From Clostridia bacterium (GTDB lineage Bacteria; Bacillota; Clostridia; Oscillospirales; CAG-272), in NCBI GenBank assembly GCA_017621475.1, contig JAGATA010000035.1, positions 1 to 50,188 on the forward strand: 50,188 bases of DNA, given 5' to 3'. A program made the position numbers and the translations under genes. The notes below the pieces were generated by a model that searched no databases, had not been told where the DNA came from, and saw nothing but the letters and a program-made list of their open reading frames with translations. Position 1 is the first letter of the stretch. Every line of letters begins with the position of its first letter. Positions 7,072 to 18,580 of this stretch are shown here, one piece after another.

Positions 7072-7179
7072 ATGGGTTACGCTTACGCGATCAACTGCAT
7101 AATTATTAGCGCTATTGTCCTAACTGCGTCCGCGGTTCAAGATAGCGTTAAAAGTTGTGTCATAGATTGCAAAGAGTAA
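7072..7179 (+). CDS. Branched-chain-rich leader peptide of the ilv operon
   Basis: A 35-codon ORF with a GGGAG site eight bases before ATG lies between the promoter and ilvB. It encodes MGYAYAINCIIISAIVL followed by TASAVQDSVKSCVIDCKE. Eleven of 35 residues are Ile, Val or Leu, with Ile codons at positions 7, 10, 11, 12 and 15 followed at once by Val and Leu. A possible RNA switch and a strong terminator follow its stop within 110 bases. This is the layout of ribosome-dependent attenuation as in the enterobacterial ilvGMEDA and ilvB leaders. A role as a functional small membrane peptide cannot be excluded, but the codon cluster and terminator favour a sensor. Confidence 0.75.
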   Translation: MGYAYAINCIIISAIVLTASAVQDSVKSCVIDCKE

Positions 7180-7188
7180 GCTTTTATT

Positions 7189-7282
7189 TTTACGGGGATA
7201 TGTTAAACGCTTTCCGTAAATCATAGATTTTTTACGATCTTTTCGCCTATGGTTAGCTTTTAGCCATAGGCTTTTTGTTTTT
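7189..7282 (+). promoter_or_regulatory. Attenuator upstream of ilvB
   Basis: Three alternative pairings are visible. TTTACGG (7189-7195) pairs with CCGTAAA (7214-7220). AATCATAG (7219-7226) pairs with CTATGGTT (7247-7254), which would block the terminator. GCCTATGGTTA (7245-7255) pairs with TAGCCATAGGC (7261-7271) with one G-U and is followed by TTTTTGTTTTTT. A second copy of TCATAGATT lies inside the leader ORF at 7160-7168 and could also pair with the terminator arm. The terminator is certain by form; the switch is inferred from pairing by eye. Confidence 0.7.
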
Positions 7283-7314
7283 TCCGAAATAAACCAGTAG
7301 CTCAGGAGGCATTT

Positions 7315-8976
7315 ATGAAAATCGCAGGTTCGGATATACTCGTTGAAACTCTGATAGAGCAGGGCGCCGAAGTTGTTTTCGGTTACCCCGGCGGTCAGGT
7401 CCTCAACATTTACGATTCTCTCTACCTCAAATCCGACAGAATTAAACACATTATCACAGCTCACGAGCAGGGCGCGGCGCACGCCGCAGACGGCTATGCA
7501 AGAGCAACGGGCAAGGTCGGCGTCGTTATCGCCACATCCGGCCCCGGTGCCACAAACCTTGTAACAGGTCTTGCAAACGCAATGCTCGACTCCGTTCCGA
7601 TGGTCGCTATAACGGGCAACGTTCCCTGCAACCTTCTCGGAAAGGACAGTTTCCAGGAGGTTGACATTGTCGGCATAACGATCCCCGTTACAAAGCACAA
7701 CTTTATGGTAACGAAAACGGAAGACCTTGCAGACACGATAAGACAAGCTTTCCGTATTGCAAAATCCGGCAGACCCGGTCCCGTCCTTGTCGATATTCCC
7801 AAGGATGTTCAGGTAAACACAGCGGAATATGAGCCCGTTCCCGTGGTTGAACCCTTCGCGCTCAAAACCGCAAGCGAAGAAGCTATCGAAAAAGCTGCCG
7901 CTATGATAGCGGAAAGCAAAAAGCCCTACATCTACTGCGGCGGCGGCGTTATTTCCGCGGGCGCGGAAAAAGAGCTTGCGCTCCTTTCCGAAAAGATGGA
8001 TGCACCCGTAGGCTGCAGTATAATGGGCCTTACGGCGCTTCCCGTTTCCAACAAGAGAAACCTCGGTATGACGGGTATGCACGGTCACTTCGTCGCTTCC
8101 AAAGCAAAGAATGATGCAGACCTCGTTATCACGCTCGGCGCGCGCTTCTCCAACAGAGCAACAGGTAACGTTGCAAAATTCTGTCAGGGCGCTAAAATGA
8201 TACATATAGACATTGATGCGGCAGAGCTTGACAAAAACGTTACGGTTGACCTCGGTATCCAGGGCGACGTTAAAGACGCTATTTCAAGAATTATAGAAAA
8301 GATCTCCCCCGCTTTCCACCCTGATTGGTGGAAAGAGATCGAAGAGATCAAAAAGTTCGAAGCTGAAAACACAGCAGCTCAAATCGGCACTCTCACACCC
8401 TATGACGTTATCGAAACGGTAAACTCTTACCTTCCCGACGATACCCCCGTTGCGACGGACGTTGGCCAGCACCAGATGTGGGCAGCACAGAAATACCGCT
8501 TCGAAACACCCCGCACGTTCCTTACAAGCGGCGGTCTCGGCACAATGGGCTTCGGTATGGGCGCGGCTATCGGCGGTTGCGTCGCTACAGGTAAGAGAAC
8601 AGTCCTCTTCACAGGCGACGGCAGCTTCGGTATGAACCTCAATGAAATGACGACCGCAGTTTCCCAGAACCTTCCCCTCATCGTCGTTATCCTCAACAAC
8701 GGCGTTCTCGGTATGGTACGTCAGTGGCAGGCGGCTTTCTATAATGAGCATTACTCCCAGACAACGCTTGAGAGAAAGACAGACTTCCCCGCTCTTGCCC
8801 GCGCGTTCGGCGCAAAGGGCTTTGCCGTTACAAACGTAGATGAGCTTCACGCCGCTATGAAAGAAGCTGTGGAAACAAACGGCACCGTTCTTATCGATTG
8901 TGCTATCCATATGGACGAGCGCGTTCTTCCGATGATACCTCCCGGCGGCGCTATCGAAAATATGATTCTTTCTTAA
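7315..8976 (+). CDS. ilvB: Acetolactate synthase large subunit
   Basis: It condenses two pyruvates to acetolactate, or pyruvate and 2-oxobutanoate to acetohydroxybutyrate, using TPP, Mg and FAD. The 553-residue protein has the catalytic Glu51 in AHEQGAAHAADGYARATG, the ATSGPGATN stretch, and the TPP motif starting GDGSF at 434-438 and ending in ILNNGVLGM. The MRQW-type end of that region (GMVRQWQ) and ERKTDFPALARAFG mark it as biosynthetic AHAS, not the catabolic AlsS. AGGAGG lies seven bases before the ATG. It opens the ilv-leu cluster, with ilvN 13 bp downstream. Control is probably through the leader peptide and attenuator just upstream. Confidence 0.96.
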   Translation: MKIAGSDILVETLIEQGAEVVFGYPGGQVLNIYDSLYLKSDRIKHIITAHEQGAAHAADGYARATGKVGVVIATSGPGATNLVTGLANAMLDSVPMVAITGNVPCNLLGKDSFQEVDIVGITIPVTKHNFMVTKTEDLADTIRQAFRIAKSGRPGPVLVDIPKDVQVNTAEYEPVPVVEPFALKTASEEAIEKAAAMIAESKKPYIYCGGGVISAGAEKELALLSEKMDAPVGCSIMGLTALPVSNKRNLGMTGMHGHFVASKAKNDADLVITLGARFSNRATGNVAKFCQGAKMIHIDIDAAELDKNVTVDLGIQGDVKDAISRIIEKISPAFHPDWWKEIEEIKKFEAENTAAQIGTLTPYDVIETVNSYLPDDTPVATDVGQHQMWAAQKYRFETPRTFLTSGGLGTMGFGMGAAIGGCVATGKRTVLFTGDGSFGMNLNEMTTAVSQNLPLIVVILNNGVLGMVRQWQAAFYNEHYSQTTLERKTDFPALARAFGAKGFAVTNVDELHAAMKEAVETNGTVLIDCAIHMDERVLPMIPPGGAIENMILS

Positions 8977-8989
8977 GGAGGCAAATAAA

Positions 8990-9217
8990 ATGGGTAAAAT
9001 TCAGCTCAACCTCAGCGTTGTAAACCGCTTCGGCGTTCTTGTTCGTATTTCCGAGCTTTTCGCTCGCAGAGGCTTCAACATAAGCTCCCTTGAAGTTCAC
9101 GAAACAAGCGACCCCGACGTTTCCGAAATGACTATCGTGGCATACGGCGACGATTATGCACATACGCAGATGCTCCGTCAGCTCGGCAAGCTCCACGACG
9201 TTATTTCAATAAAATAA
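8990..9217 (+). CDS. ilvN: Acetolactate synthase small subunit (single ACT domain)
   Basis: The regulatory subunit stabilises the large subunit and conveys feedback inhibition by branched-chain amino acids. The product is only 75 residues: one ACT domain (LNLSVVNRFGVLVRISELFARRGFNISSL...). Most Firmicute small subunits are about 160 residues, with a second C-terminal domain that is absent here, so it resembles the short enterobacterial IlvM/IlvN types. AAGGAGG lies before the ATG, 13 bp after ilvB. The frame ends cleanly and no continuation was seen before ilvC, so it is probably short by nature. Confidence 0.9.
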   Translation: MGKIQLNLSVVNRFGVLVRISELFARRGFNISSLEVHETSDPDVSEMTIVAYGDDYAHTQMLRQLGKLHDVISIK

Positions 9218-9224
9218 ATTGCAT

Positions 9225-9270
9225 CAGTACACAAATACAGTACACAAATATTTTTCAAACAAAAATATTT
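9225..9270 (+). repeat. 13-bp tandem repeat and hairpin between ilvN and ilvC
   Basis: CAGTACACAAATA occurs twice in tandem (9225-9237 and 9238-9250). A perfect 10-bp hairpin, AAATATTTTT-caaac-AAAAATATTT, follows at 9246-9270. It may set differential mRNA stability between ilvN and the strongly biased ilvC gene; this is inference. Confidence 0.6.
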
Positions 9271-9292
9271 ATTATAAATTCAATTTTCATAA

Positions 9293-11976
<2,684 letters not shown>

Positions 11977-11989
11977 TCCAAATCCCGGA

Positions 11990-12020
11990 CGGAATAAGAC
12001 CGCGGCGCGGTCTTATTCCG
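11990..12020 (+). promoter_or_regulatory. 13-bp perfect hairpin between ilvD and leuA
   Basis: CGGAATAAGACCG (11990-12002), loop CGGCG, then CGGTCTTATTCCG (12008-12020). No T-run follows, so it is not a standard terminator. It may be an mRNA stability or processing element that partitions ilv and leu expression. Confidence 0.6.
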
Positions 12021-12051
12021 CCACAACTATCAAATACAAAAAGGAACAGAC

Positions 12052-13563
12052 ATGAAACAGGTAAAAATTTTCGACACGACGCTGCGTGACGGAGAACAGT
12101 CTCCCGGTTGCAGCATGAACCTTCAGGAAAAGCTCGAAGTTGCACGCGCACTCGAGAAGCTCAAGGTAGATGTTATTGAAGCCGGATTCGCATTCTCCTC
12201 CCCCGGTGACTTTGAATCCGTCAAGAGCATTGCCGAAGCTGTTCATGATTGCACGGTCGCATCCCTCGCACGTCTCAACATCAAAGACATCGACGCGGCT
12301 TACAACGCCGTAAGAGGTGCGGCAGACCCCCGTATCCACGTATTTATCGCAACATCCCCCCTCCATATGCAGTATAAGCTTAAAATGACGGAAGAACAGG
12401 TTCTCGAAAAGACAGAGAAGCTCGTTGCTTACGCAAAGAACTACTGCTCCAACATCCAGTTTTCCGCAGAAGACGCAACAAGAAGCGAACCCGCTTTCCT
12501 TGCAAAGGTAGTTGACACAGCTATCCGCGCAGGCGCTACAACTATCAACATTCCCGACACGGTTGGTTACACAACACCCACGGAAATGCACGATCTTATC
12601 GCTTACCTCGTTGCAAACGTAGAAAATGCAGACAAGGTCGACTTCGCAGTTCACTGCCACAACGACCTCGGTCTTGGCGTTGCAAACTCCCTTGCCGGCG
12701 TTCTCGGCGGTGCAACACAGATCGAATGCACCATCAACGGTCTTGGCGAGCGCGCCGGTAACGCTTCTCTTGAAGAAGTGGTTATGGCAATGCGCACACG
12801 CCCCGACATCTACCCCAATATGCCCCGTATAGACACAAAACGTCTTTATAATACATCCAAGCTCGTATATAACATCATCGGTCAGACACCCGCGCTCAAC
12901 AAGCCCATCGTCGGCGCAAATGCTTTTGCGCACGAATCCGGTATCCACCAGCACGGTGTTCTTGCCAACAGAAGCACATACGAGATCATGACACCCGAAT
13001 CCGTTGGTATCACGACAAATAAGATCGTACTCGGTAAACATTCGGGCAAACACGCGTTCGACGCGCGCCTTCGCGAGCTCGGCTATGAGCTTTCCGAAGA
13101 AGAACTTGCAGATTGCTTTGAAAAATTCAAAGTCCTCTGCGACAAGAAAAAGACAGTTTCCGACGCGGACATCCGCGCACTCGTTACACATAAAAAGAGA
13201 ATCGTGGAAAACACAAAATGCGCGCTCGACCGTTTCTACGTTCACGCGAGCAACGTTCTCTCCGCTACAAGCACGGTTCGCTTGAAGCTTGCAAACGGCA
13301 CGACGGTTGAAGATGCTGCCGTGGGCAACGGACCTATTGACGCTTCCTACAACGCTATAAGAAAGCTCCTCAACCCTCCCGCACATACGCTTGAAAAATA
13401 CTCCATCAACGCGGTTTCCGAGGGCAAGGACTCCCTTGGCGAAGCGCTTGTTAAGATCAAGCTCGAAGATAGCGACGACCTCATCTCCGGACGCGGTCTT
13501 TCCACGGACATCGTTGAAGCAAGTATCCTTGCTTACCTCAATGCCGTTGAAAAGATAATTTAA
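12052..13563 (+). CDS. leuA: 2-isopropylmalate synthase
   Basis: It condenses 2-oxoisovalerate with acetyl-CoA, the first step of leucine synthesis. The 503-residue protein has [12 protein letters not shown] at residues 9-20, the metal-binding HCHND at 201-205, [21 protein letters not shown], and a C-terminal regulatory domain (from about 380) that in LeuA enzymes binds leucine for feedback inhibition. Length and the leu context exclude homocitrate or citramalate synthase as first choice. AAGGAAC precedes the ATG. The next gene, leuC, is 211 bp away across a palindromic repeat. Confidence 0.95.
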   Translation: MKQVKIFDTTLRDGEQSPGCSMNLQEKLEVARALEKLKVDVIEAGFAFSSPGDFESVKSIAEAVHDCTVASLARLNIKDIDAAYNAVRGAADPRIHVFIATSPLHMQYKLKMTEEQVLEKTEKLVAYAKNYCSNIQFSAEDATRSEPAFLAKVVDTAIRAGATTINIPDTVGYTTPTEMHDLIAYLVANVENADKVDFAVHCHNDLGLGVANSLAGVLGGATQIECTINGLGERAGNASLEEVVMAMRTRPDIYPNMPRIDTKRLYNTSKLVYNIIGQTPALNKPIVGANAFAHESGIHQHGVLANRSTYEIMTPESVGITTNKIVLGKHSGKHAFDARLRELGYELSEEELADCFEKFKVLCDKKKTVSDADIRALVTHKKRIVENTKCALDRFYVHASNVLSATSTVRLKLANGTTVEDAAVGNGPIDASYNAIRKLLNPPAHTLEKYSINAVSEGKDSLGEALVKIKLEDSDDLISGRGLSTDIVEASILAYLNAVEKII

Positions 13564-13610
13564 GCGAACGGTTTCTGTAGGGACCGGCGTCCTCGACGGT
13601 CCTTAAATAC

Positions 13611-13745
13611 ACCTCATCCGTCACTTTGTGACACCTTCCCCAAAGTGTGTACATATCTATTGCCTTTTCTGCTTTAGCAAAATTTTTTACAAAGCGAAAT
13701 TCAAATTCAATGAATTTGAAGGCATAACCATCAAAGGGAAGGCTT
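13611..13745 (+). repeat. Intergenic repeat family R2, copy 1
   Basis: It begins CCTCATCCGTCACTTTGTGA-type, contains GTACATATCTATTGCC and a hairpin around AAATTCAAATTCAATGAATTTGAAGG, and ends in GGGAAGGCTTAA. Copies 2 (15534-15670) and 3 (18763-18896) share this order of motifs. Ends are partly complementary (CACCTTCCC / GGGAAGG), as in MITE-like or REP-like elements. It fills the leuA-leuC gap without a terminator-type T-run. Confidence 0.65.
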
Positions 13746-13774
13746 AAATATCACCATTTAAGGAGAACAACACA

Positions 13775-15040
13775 ATGGGAATGACCATGACGCAAAAAAT
13801 ACTCGCGCGTGCCGCGGGGCTTGAGTCCGTTTCCGCAGGTCAGCTTATTCTGGCAAACCTCAGCCTTGTGCTCGGTAACGACATAACCTCCCCCGTTGCT
13901 ATCCGCGAATATAACAAACTCGGCGGCGACGTTTTCAATAAGGAAAAGATCGCCCTCGTAATGGACCACTTTGCACCCAACAAAGATATCAAAGCGGCAG
14001 AACAGTGCAAAATGTGCCGCGAATTTGCAGGAGCACAGGACATCACCAACTTCTATGACGTTGGCGAAATGGGTATCGAACACGCGCTCCTTCCCGAAAA
14101 AGGACTTGTAAAAAGCGGCGACGTTGTTATCGGCGCAGACTCTCACACTTGTACATACGGCGCGCTCGGCGCTTTCTCCACAGGCGTGGGCTCGACTGAT
14201 ATGGCTTGCGGTATGGCAACGGGCAAGGCTTGGTTCAAGGTTCCTTCCGCAATAAAATTCGTGCTCAAAGGCGAGCTTCCCGAATACGTTTCCGGTAAGG
14301 ACGTTATCCTCCACATCATCGGCAAGATCGGTGTTGACGGTGCGCTCTACCGTTCTATGGAGTTCACGGGCGAAGGTATGCACTCCCTTTCCATGGACGA
14401 CAGACTCTGTATGGCTAATATGGCTATCGAAGCAGGCGCTAAAAACGGCGTTTTCGAAGTTGACGAAAAAACTCTCGAATATATGAAGAACGCAGGTGCG
14501 GCAGAGCCCGTTATTTTCACAGCGGACGAAGACGCAGTTTACGACGAAACTTACGAAATTGACCTTTCCACGCTCGAACCCACGGTTTCTTTCCCCCATC
14601 TCCCCGAAAACACACACGAGATCGGTGACTGCGGCGACGTTAAGATCGACCAGGTAGTTATCGGCTCTTGCACAAACGGCAGATTCTCCGACCTTGAGAT
14701 CGCCGCTAAAATTCTCGAAGGCAAAAAGGTTGCAAAGGGCGTTCGCGCCATCATAATCCCCGCAACACAGAAGATATACCTTGAAGCAATGGAAAAAGGC
14801 TATCTCAAGACATTTATCGAGGCGGGCGCCATCGTTTCCACCCCCACTTGCGGTCCGTGTCTCGGCGGTCATATGGGCATCCTTGCAGAGGGTGAACGCG
14901 CCGTTGCCACAACGAACAGAAACTTCGTCGGTAGAATGGGTCACGTTAAATCCGAAGTATATCTTGCAAGCCCCGCTGTTGCAGCGGCAAGCGCAGTAAT
15001 GGGCAAAATCGCAGACCCCAGGGAGGTAATGAAAAAATGA
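13775..15040 (+). CDS. leuC: 3-isopropylmalate dehydratase large subunit
   Basis: With LeuD it isomerises 2- to 3-isopropylmalate through a 4Fe-4S cluster. The 421-residue aconitase-fold protein has the cluster cysteines Cys299 (IGSCTNGRF), Cys359 and Cys362 ([13 protein letters not shown]), and the [21 protein letters not shown] substrate block. It is of the short LeuC2 type (about 420 residues) found in many Clostridia and archaea, which pairs with a separate small LeuD of about 164 residues, as here. AAGGAG lies nine bases before the ATG. Its stop overlaps the leuD start. Confidence 0.95.
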   Translation: MGMTMTQKILARAAGLESVSAGQLILANLSLVLGNDITSPVAIREYNKLGGDVFNKEKIALVMDHFAPNKDIKAAEQCKMCREFAGAQDITNFYDVGEMGIEHALLPEKGLVKSGDVVIGADSHTCTYGALGAFSTGVGSTDMACGMATGKAWFKVPSAIKFVLKGELPEYVSGKDVILHIIGKIGVDGALYRSMEFTGEGMHSLSMDDRLCMANMAIEAGAKNGVFEVDEKTLEYMKNAGAAEPVIFTADEDAVYDETYEIDLSTLEPTVSFPHLPENTHEIGDCGDVKIDQVVIGSCTNGRFSDLEIAAKILEGKKVAKGVRAIIIPATQKIYLEAMEKGYLKTFIEAGAIVSTPTCGPCLGGHMGILAEGERAVATTNRNFVGRMGHVKSEVYLASPAVAAASAVMGKIADPREVMKK

Positions 15041-15531
15041 ATTTCGACGGAAAAGTTATAAAATACGGCGATAACGTTGATACAGACGTTATCATCCCCG
15101 CAAGATACCTCAACACGATCGATAAAAAAGAACTCGCTTCCCACTGCATGGAAGACCTTGACCCCACGTTCGTAAAGCGCGTTGTTCCCGGCGACATTAT
15201 GGTTGCGGGCTACAACTTTGGCTGCGGTTCTTCACGTGAGCACGCTCCCCTCGTTATCAAGGAAAGCGCTGTCTCCGTTGTTATTGCAAAAAGCTTTGCG
15301 CGTATCTTCTACCGTAACGCCATCAACATCGGTCTTCCCATCGTAGAATGCCCCGAAGCCGTTGACGAAATAAGCGAAGGCGACGTTCTTTCCTGCGACC
15401 TTTCCGCCGGTATCATCATAAACACAACAACGGGCAAGCAGTATAAAACAGAGCCCTTCCCCGCTTTCATCAACTCCATCATAGAAGCAGGCGGTCTTAT
15501 CGAAGCCATCAAACAGGGCAAGATAAAATAA
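15037..15531 (+). CDS. leuD: 3-isopropylmalate dehydratase small subunit
   Basis: The swivel-domain partner of LeuC. The 164-residue protein has [14 protein letters not shown], the [11 protein letters not shown] loop and [15 protein letters not shown], all typical of LeuD. The ATG overlaps the leuC stop by four bases, and AGGGAGG lies just upstream within leuC. The gap to leuB (380 bp) is filled by two palindromic repeats. Confidence 0.95.
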   Translation: MNFDGKVIKYGDNVDTDVIIPARYLNTIDKKELASHCMEDLDPTFVKRVVPGDIMVAGYNFGCGSSREHAPLVIKESAVSVVIAKSFARIFYRNAINIGLPIVECPEAVDEISEGDVLSCDLSAGIIINTTTGKQYKTEPFPAFINSIIEAGGLIEAIKQGKIK

Positions 15532-15533
15532 CT

Positions 15534-15670
15534 TCTCCCGTCACGGCTTACACCGTGACACCCTCCATAGTGCAAACACACATATCCCTATCTTCACTTT
15601 GCAAAAACATTTCACAAAGCGAAATTCAAATCTTGCAGATTTGAAGGGATAACCACAAAAGGGAGGGCTT
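15534..15670 (+). repeat. Intergenic repeat family R2, copy 2
   Basis: It starts CCCGTCACGGCTTACACCGTGACACCCTCC-like, contains ACATATCCCTATCTTC and AAATTCAAATCTTGCAGATTTGAAGGGATAACC, and ends GGGAGGGCTT. It matches copy 1 in layout but has diverged in the first third. It is the first of two repeats in the leuD-leuB gap. Confidence 0.6.
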
Positions 15671-15714
15671 AGGCTCATATGTTGGAACTTAAAAAAATAA
15701 TCGGGCACACCAAA

Positions 15715-15840
15715 GGCTCCCTTGTGCAAAGGGAGCTCCACCCATCGGGCGGTGAGGGATTGTTTTTATTTATTCAGCAAGCATTACAATCCCTCCGTCA
15801 CGGTTTCACCGTGCCACCTTCCTTTACACAAGGGAGGCTT
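15715..15840 (+). repeat. Intergenic repeat family R1, copy 1
   Basis: A long imperfect palindrome: GGCTCCCTTGTGCAAAGGGAG on the left, then GTGAGGGATTGT, an AT-rich centre, then ACAATCCCTCCGTCACGG and TTTACACAAGGGAGGC on the right. Copies 2 (18312-18430) and 3 (39487-39609) have the same plan. Together with the R2 copy it fills the 380-bp leuD-leuB gap; no gene is seen there. Confidence 0.7.
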
Positions 15841-15911
15841 TAACACCTTAAGTCACCCTCTATGCGGCAAAGGCTTCACCGCATAAAATAAAAACATTGA
15901 GGTAAATTCCT

Positions 15912-16988
15912 ATGAATTACAATATAGCTCTTCTTCGCGGCGACGGTATCGGTCCCGAAATCGTGGACAGCGCCTGCGAAGTTCTTACAAAGGTTGGCGA
16001 AATTTACGGTCACACGTTCAATTTCACTCCCTACCTTATCGGCGGTGCCGCGCTCGATGCCTGCGGCATTCCGCTTCCCGAAGAGACTGTTAAGGGTTGC
16101 AAAGAATCCGACAGTGTTCTCCTCGGCGCCGTTGGCGGTCCCAAATGGGATACACTCCCCGGCAATATGCGCCCCGAAAAGGCGCTTCTCGGCATTCGCT
16201 CCGCGCTCGGCCTTTACACGAACATTCGCCCCGCAAAGCTCTTCTCCGCTATGTCCGACGCTTGCCTTTTGCGCAAAGATGTTGCAGAACGCGGTGTTGA
16301 CATCGTTATGATCCGTGAGCTTACGGGCGGCATCTACTTTGGCGAGCGCGGCAGACGCGACGGCAAATACGGTCCCGAAGCATACGACACGGAATGCTAC
16401 AGCGAAATGGAGATCGAAAGAATCGCTCACGTTGCGTTCAAAACAGCTATGCTCAGAAACAAAAAGGTCGTAAGCATAGACAAAGCAAACGTTCTTGAAA
16501 GCTCCAGACTCTGGAGAGCTACAGTTCACAGAATCGCAGAACAGTACCCCGAAGTTGAATGCACAGATATGCTCGTTGACAATGCGGCAATGCAGCTCAT
16601 CAAGAACCCCGCGCAATTCGATGTTATCGTAACGACGAATATGTTCGGCGACATCCTCTCCGACGAATGCTCCCAGATCACAGGCTCTATCGGTCTTCTT
16701 CCCTCCGCTTCTTTGGGCGACACGACCTGCGGTATGTACGAGCCCATTCACGGCTCCGCGCCTGACATCGCGGGTCAGAACAAAGCCAACCCCATTGCAA
16801 CGGTGCTCTCCGCGGCAATGTTGCTTCGCTACTCCTTCGGTCTTGAAATAGAAGCCGTTGCTATTGAAAAAGCTATCGAAGACGTTCTTAACGACGGATG
16901 GCGCACAGGCGATATTCTCGGTGCTTCCGACGCAACACCCCTTTCCTGCACGGAAATGACAGCAAAGATCCTTGAATATATAAAATGA
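15912..16988 (+). CDS. leuB: 3-isopropylmalate dehydrogenase
   Basis: It oxidises and decarboxylates 3-isopropylmalate to 2-oxoisocaproate with NAD. The 358-residue protein has GDGIGPEIV at residues 10-18, the leucine-type substrate helix ([18 protein letters not shown]), [10 protein letters not shown], the VDNAAMQLI and [14 protein letters not shown] metal-site segments and the nucleotide loop [18 protein letters not shown]. These separate it from isocitrate dehydrogenase. TTGAGGT precedes the ATG. ilvE follows after 18 bp. Confidence 0.96.
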   Translation: MNYNIALLRGDGIGPEIVDSACEVLTKVGEIYGHTFNFTPYLIGGAALDACGIPLPEETVKGCKESDSVLLGAVGGPKWDTLPGNMRPEKALLGIRSALGLYTNIRPAKLFSAMSDACLLRKDVAERGVDIVMIRELTGGIYFGERGRRDGKYGPEAYDTECYSEMEIERIAHVAFKTAMLRNKKVVSIDKANVLESSRLWRATVHRIAEQYPEVECTDMLVDNAAMQLIKNPAQFDVIVTTNMFGDILSDECSQITGSIGLLPSASLGDTTCGMYEPIHGSAPDIAGQNKANPIATVLSAAMLLRYSFGLEIEAVAIEKAIEDVLNDGWRTGDILGASDATPLSCTEMTAKILEYIK

Positions 16989-17006
16989 AAGTGAAGTGTA
17001 TTTTCT

Positions 17007-18077
17007 ATGCTGAACATTACAGTTGAAAAAACAAAAACTCCCAAGCATATCCCCGAAAAAGGCGCGGCTCTTGGCTTCGGTAAGATCTTCACAGACCATA
17101 TGTTTATGATGAACTACACCGAAGGTAAAGGCTGGCACGATGCCCGCATCGTGCCCTACCAGAACCTTTCCCTCGACCCCTCCTCTATGGTTTTCCACTA
17201 CGGTCAGGAAATGTTCGAAGGTATGAAAGCATATAAGACGGACGACGGCAAGACTTGCCTTTTCCGTCCCGATATGAACGCAAAGCGTACAAACGGCACA
17301 AACAGGCGCCTCTGTATTCCCGAATTTCCCGAAGAAGATTTCGTGGAAGCTGTTAAGGCGATTGTAAAGGTTGATGAAGCGTGGATCCCCACAGACCCCG
17401 GCACATCCCTTTATATCCGCCCCTTCATCATCGCAACTGATGCATTCCTCGGCGTTGCTCCCTCTAAAACTTACCTCTTTATCATCATCCTTTCTCCCTC
17501 CGGCGCATACTATGCAAGCGGTCTTAACCCTGTTGGTATTTGGATTGAGGATGAGTTCGTTCGCGCTGTACGCGGCGGTATGGGCTTTACAAAGACGGGC
17601 GGCAACTACGCTTGCAGCCTTGCAGCACAGGTAAAGGCTCACGACGCAGGTTATTCCCAGGTTCTCTGGCTTGACGGCGTTGAACGCAAATACATCGAAG
17701 AAGTAGGTGCGATGAACATCTTCTTCAAGATAGACGGCAAGATCGTTACTCCTATGCTCAACGGCAGCATTCTTCCAGGCGTTACAAGAGATTCCGTTAT
17801 CCACCTCTGCAAATCCTGGGGTATGGATGTTGAAGAACGCAAGATCTCCGTTGACGAGCTTATCGAAGCGCAGAACACAGGCAAGCTTGAAGAAATATTC
17901 GGTACGGGTACAGCGGCGGTTATCTCCCCCGTCGGCAAGCTCCGCTACAAAGATGACGTTATGGTTATCGGTGACGGCGGTATTGGTCCAGTAAGCCAGA
18001 AGATCTACGATACAGTTACAGGCATTCAGCTTGGTAAGATCGAAGATCCGTTTGGTTGGAGAGTTGTAATAGACTAA
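17007..18077 (+). CDS. ilvE: Branched-chain amino-acid aminotransferase
   Basis: A fold-type IV PLP enzyme that transfers the amino group from glutamate to the keto acids of Val, Ile and Leu. The 356-residue protein has the PLP lysine Lys196 in GGMGFTKTGGNYACSL, the LWLDGVERKYIEEVGAMNIFF segment and the GTGTAAVISPVG phosphate loop. Its length and N-terminal extension match the larger BCAT group (mammalian-like), not the 300-residue E. coli type. The ribosome site is weak (AAGTGAAG). It closes the ilv-leu cluster, and a terminator follows immediately. Confidence 0.95.
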   Translation: MLNITVEKTKTPKHIPEKGAALGFGKIFTDHMFMMNYTEGKGWHDARIVPYQNLSLDPSSMVFHYGQEMFEGMKAYKTDDGKTCLFRPDMNAKRTNGTNRRLCIPEFPEEDFVEAVKAIVKVDEAWIPTDPGTSLYIRPFIIATDAFLGVAPSKTYLFIIILSPSGAYYASGLNPVGIWIEDEFVRAVRGGMGFTKTGGNYACSLAAQVKAHDAGYSQVLWLDGVERKYIEEVGAMNIFFKIDGKIVTPMLNGSILPGVTRDSVIHLCKSWGMDVEERKISVDELIEAQNTGKLEEIFGTGTAAVISPVGKLRYKDDVMVIGDGGIGPVSQKIYDTVTGIQLGKIEDPFGWRVVID

Positions 18078-18082
18078 ACCGA

Positions 18083-18117
18083 AAAGAGATGAAAACGCAC
18101 GTTTTCGTCTCTTTTTT
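18083..18117 (+). terminator. Terminator of the ilv-leu cluster
   Basis: AAGAGATGAAAAC-gcac-GTTTTCGTCTCTT with one G-U pair, followed by TTTTT. It lies about six bases after the ilvE stop. Confidence 0.88.
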
Positions 18118-18311
18118 AGCCTTCCCAAAGGGGGTAGACTGAGGTGTTAAAACTCTGCGAGCATTAATACCTCTAGTCATGACCACCAGCCGTGCCGGTG
18201 GCTTGCACAAGCCCCCTTGTGGCATTCCATACGCAGAGCCTTTAGGCTCGTCGAACAATCCGCCACTTGCGGTAGTCGCCCTACCGCCACAGATGTGGCA
18301 ACTATCTTTAA

Positions 18312-18430
18312 GCCTCCCTTGTGTAAAGGGAGGCGGCACGGCTTGCCGTGACGGAAGGATTGTTTTATCGTTCTTTTACACGAGCACAATCCCTAAGTCA
18401 GCTTCGCTGACAGCTCCCTTTGCACAAAGG
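18312..18430 (+). repeat. Intergenic repeat family R1, copy 2
   Basis: GCCTCCCTTGTGTAAAGGGAGG, GGCACGGCTTGCCGTGACGG, AGGATTGT, an AT-rich centre, then ACAATCCCTAAGTCAGC and CAGCTCCCTTTGCACAAAGG. It is an imperfect palindrome like copies 1 and 3. The bases on either side (18120-18310 and 18431-18500) hold further fragments of similar palindromic sequence but no gene. Confidence 0.7.
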
Positions 18431-18546
18431 ATCCTCCGCTGCGGCGGAAACTGTGCAAAGCTAAAGCTTTTTGTAACCACCGGCACTGCTGGTAGTTTTC
18501 GTGAACAAAAATATTTTTGAAAAATTTAATTTTTTTCAAAAACATC

Positions 18547-18574
18547 TTGACAAATATTTTATATATGGTATAAT
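18547..18574 (+). promoter_or_regulatory. Promoter of a candidate small RNA
   Basis: TTGACA at 18547-18552 and TATAAT at 18569-18574, both perfect consensus, with 16-base spacing. No ORF with a ribosome site follows; a terminator ends the unit about 130 bases later. Confidence 0.7.
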
Positions 18575-18580
18575 ATTCAA

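Noticed and set aside
7120..8205. Long minus-strand ORF opposite the ilv leader and ilvB
   Set aside because: Shadow frame of ilvB, Cys-rich and without family motifs.
13611..15840. CRISPR-like array in the leu gaps
   Set aside because: The repeats are palindromic, differ in length and are not spaced by unique spacers of constant size.
15876..18128. 750-codon minus-strand ORF opposite leuB and ilvE
   Set aside because: Antisense shadow of two strongly codon-biased genes; Cys- and Phe-rich with no recognisable domain.
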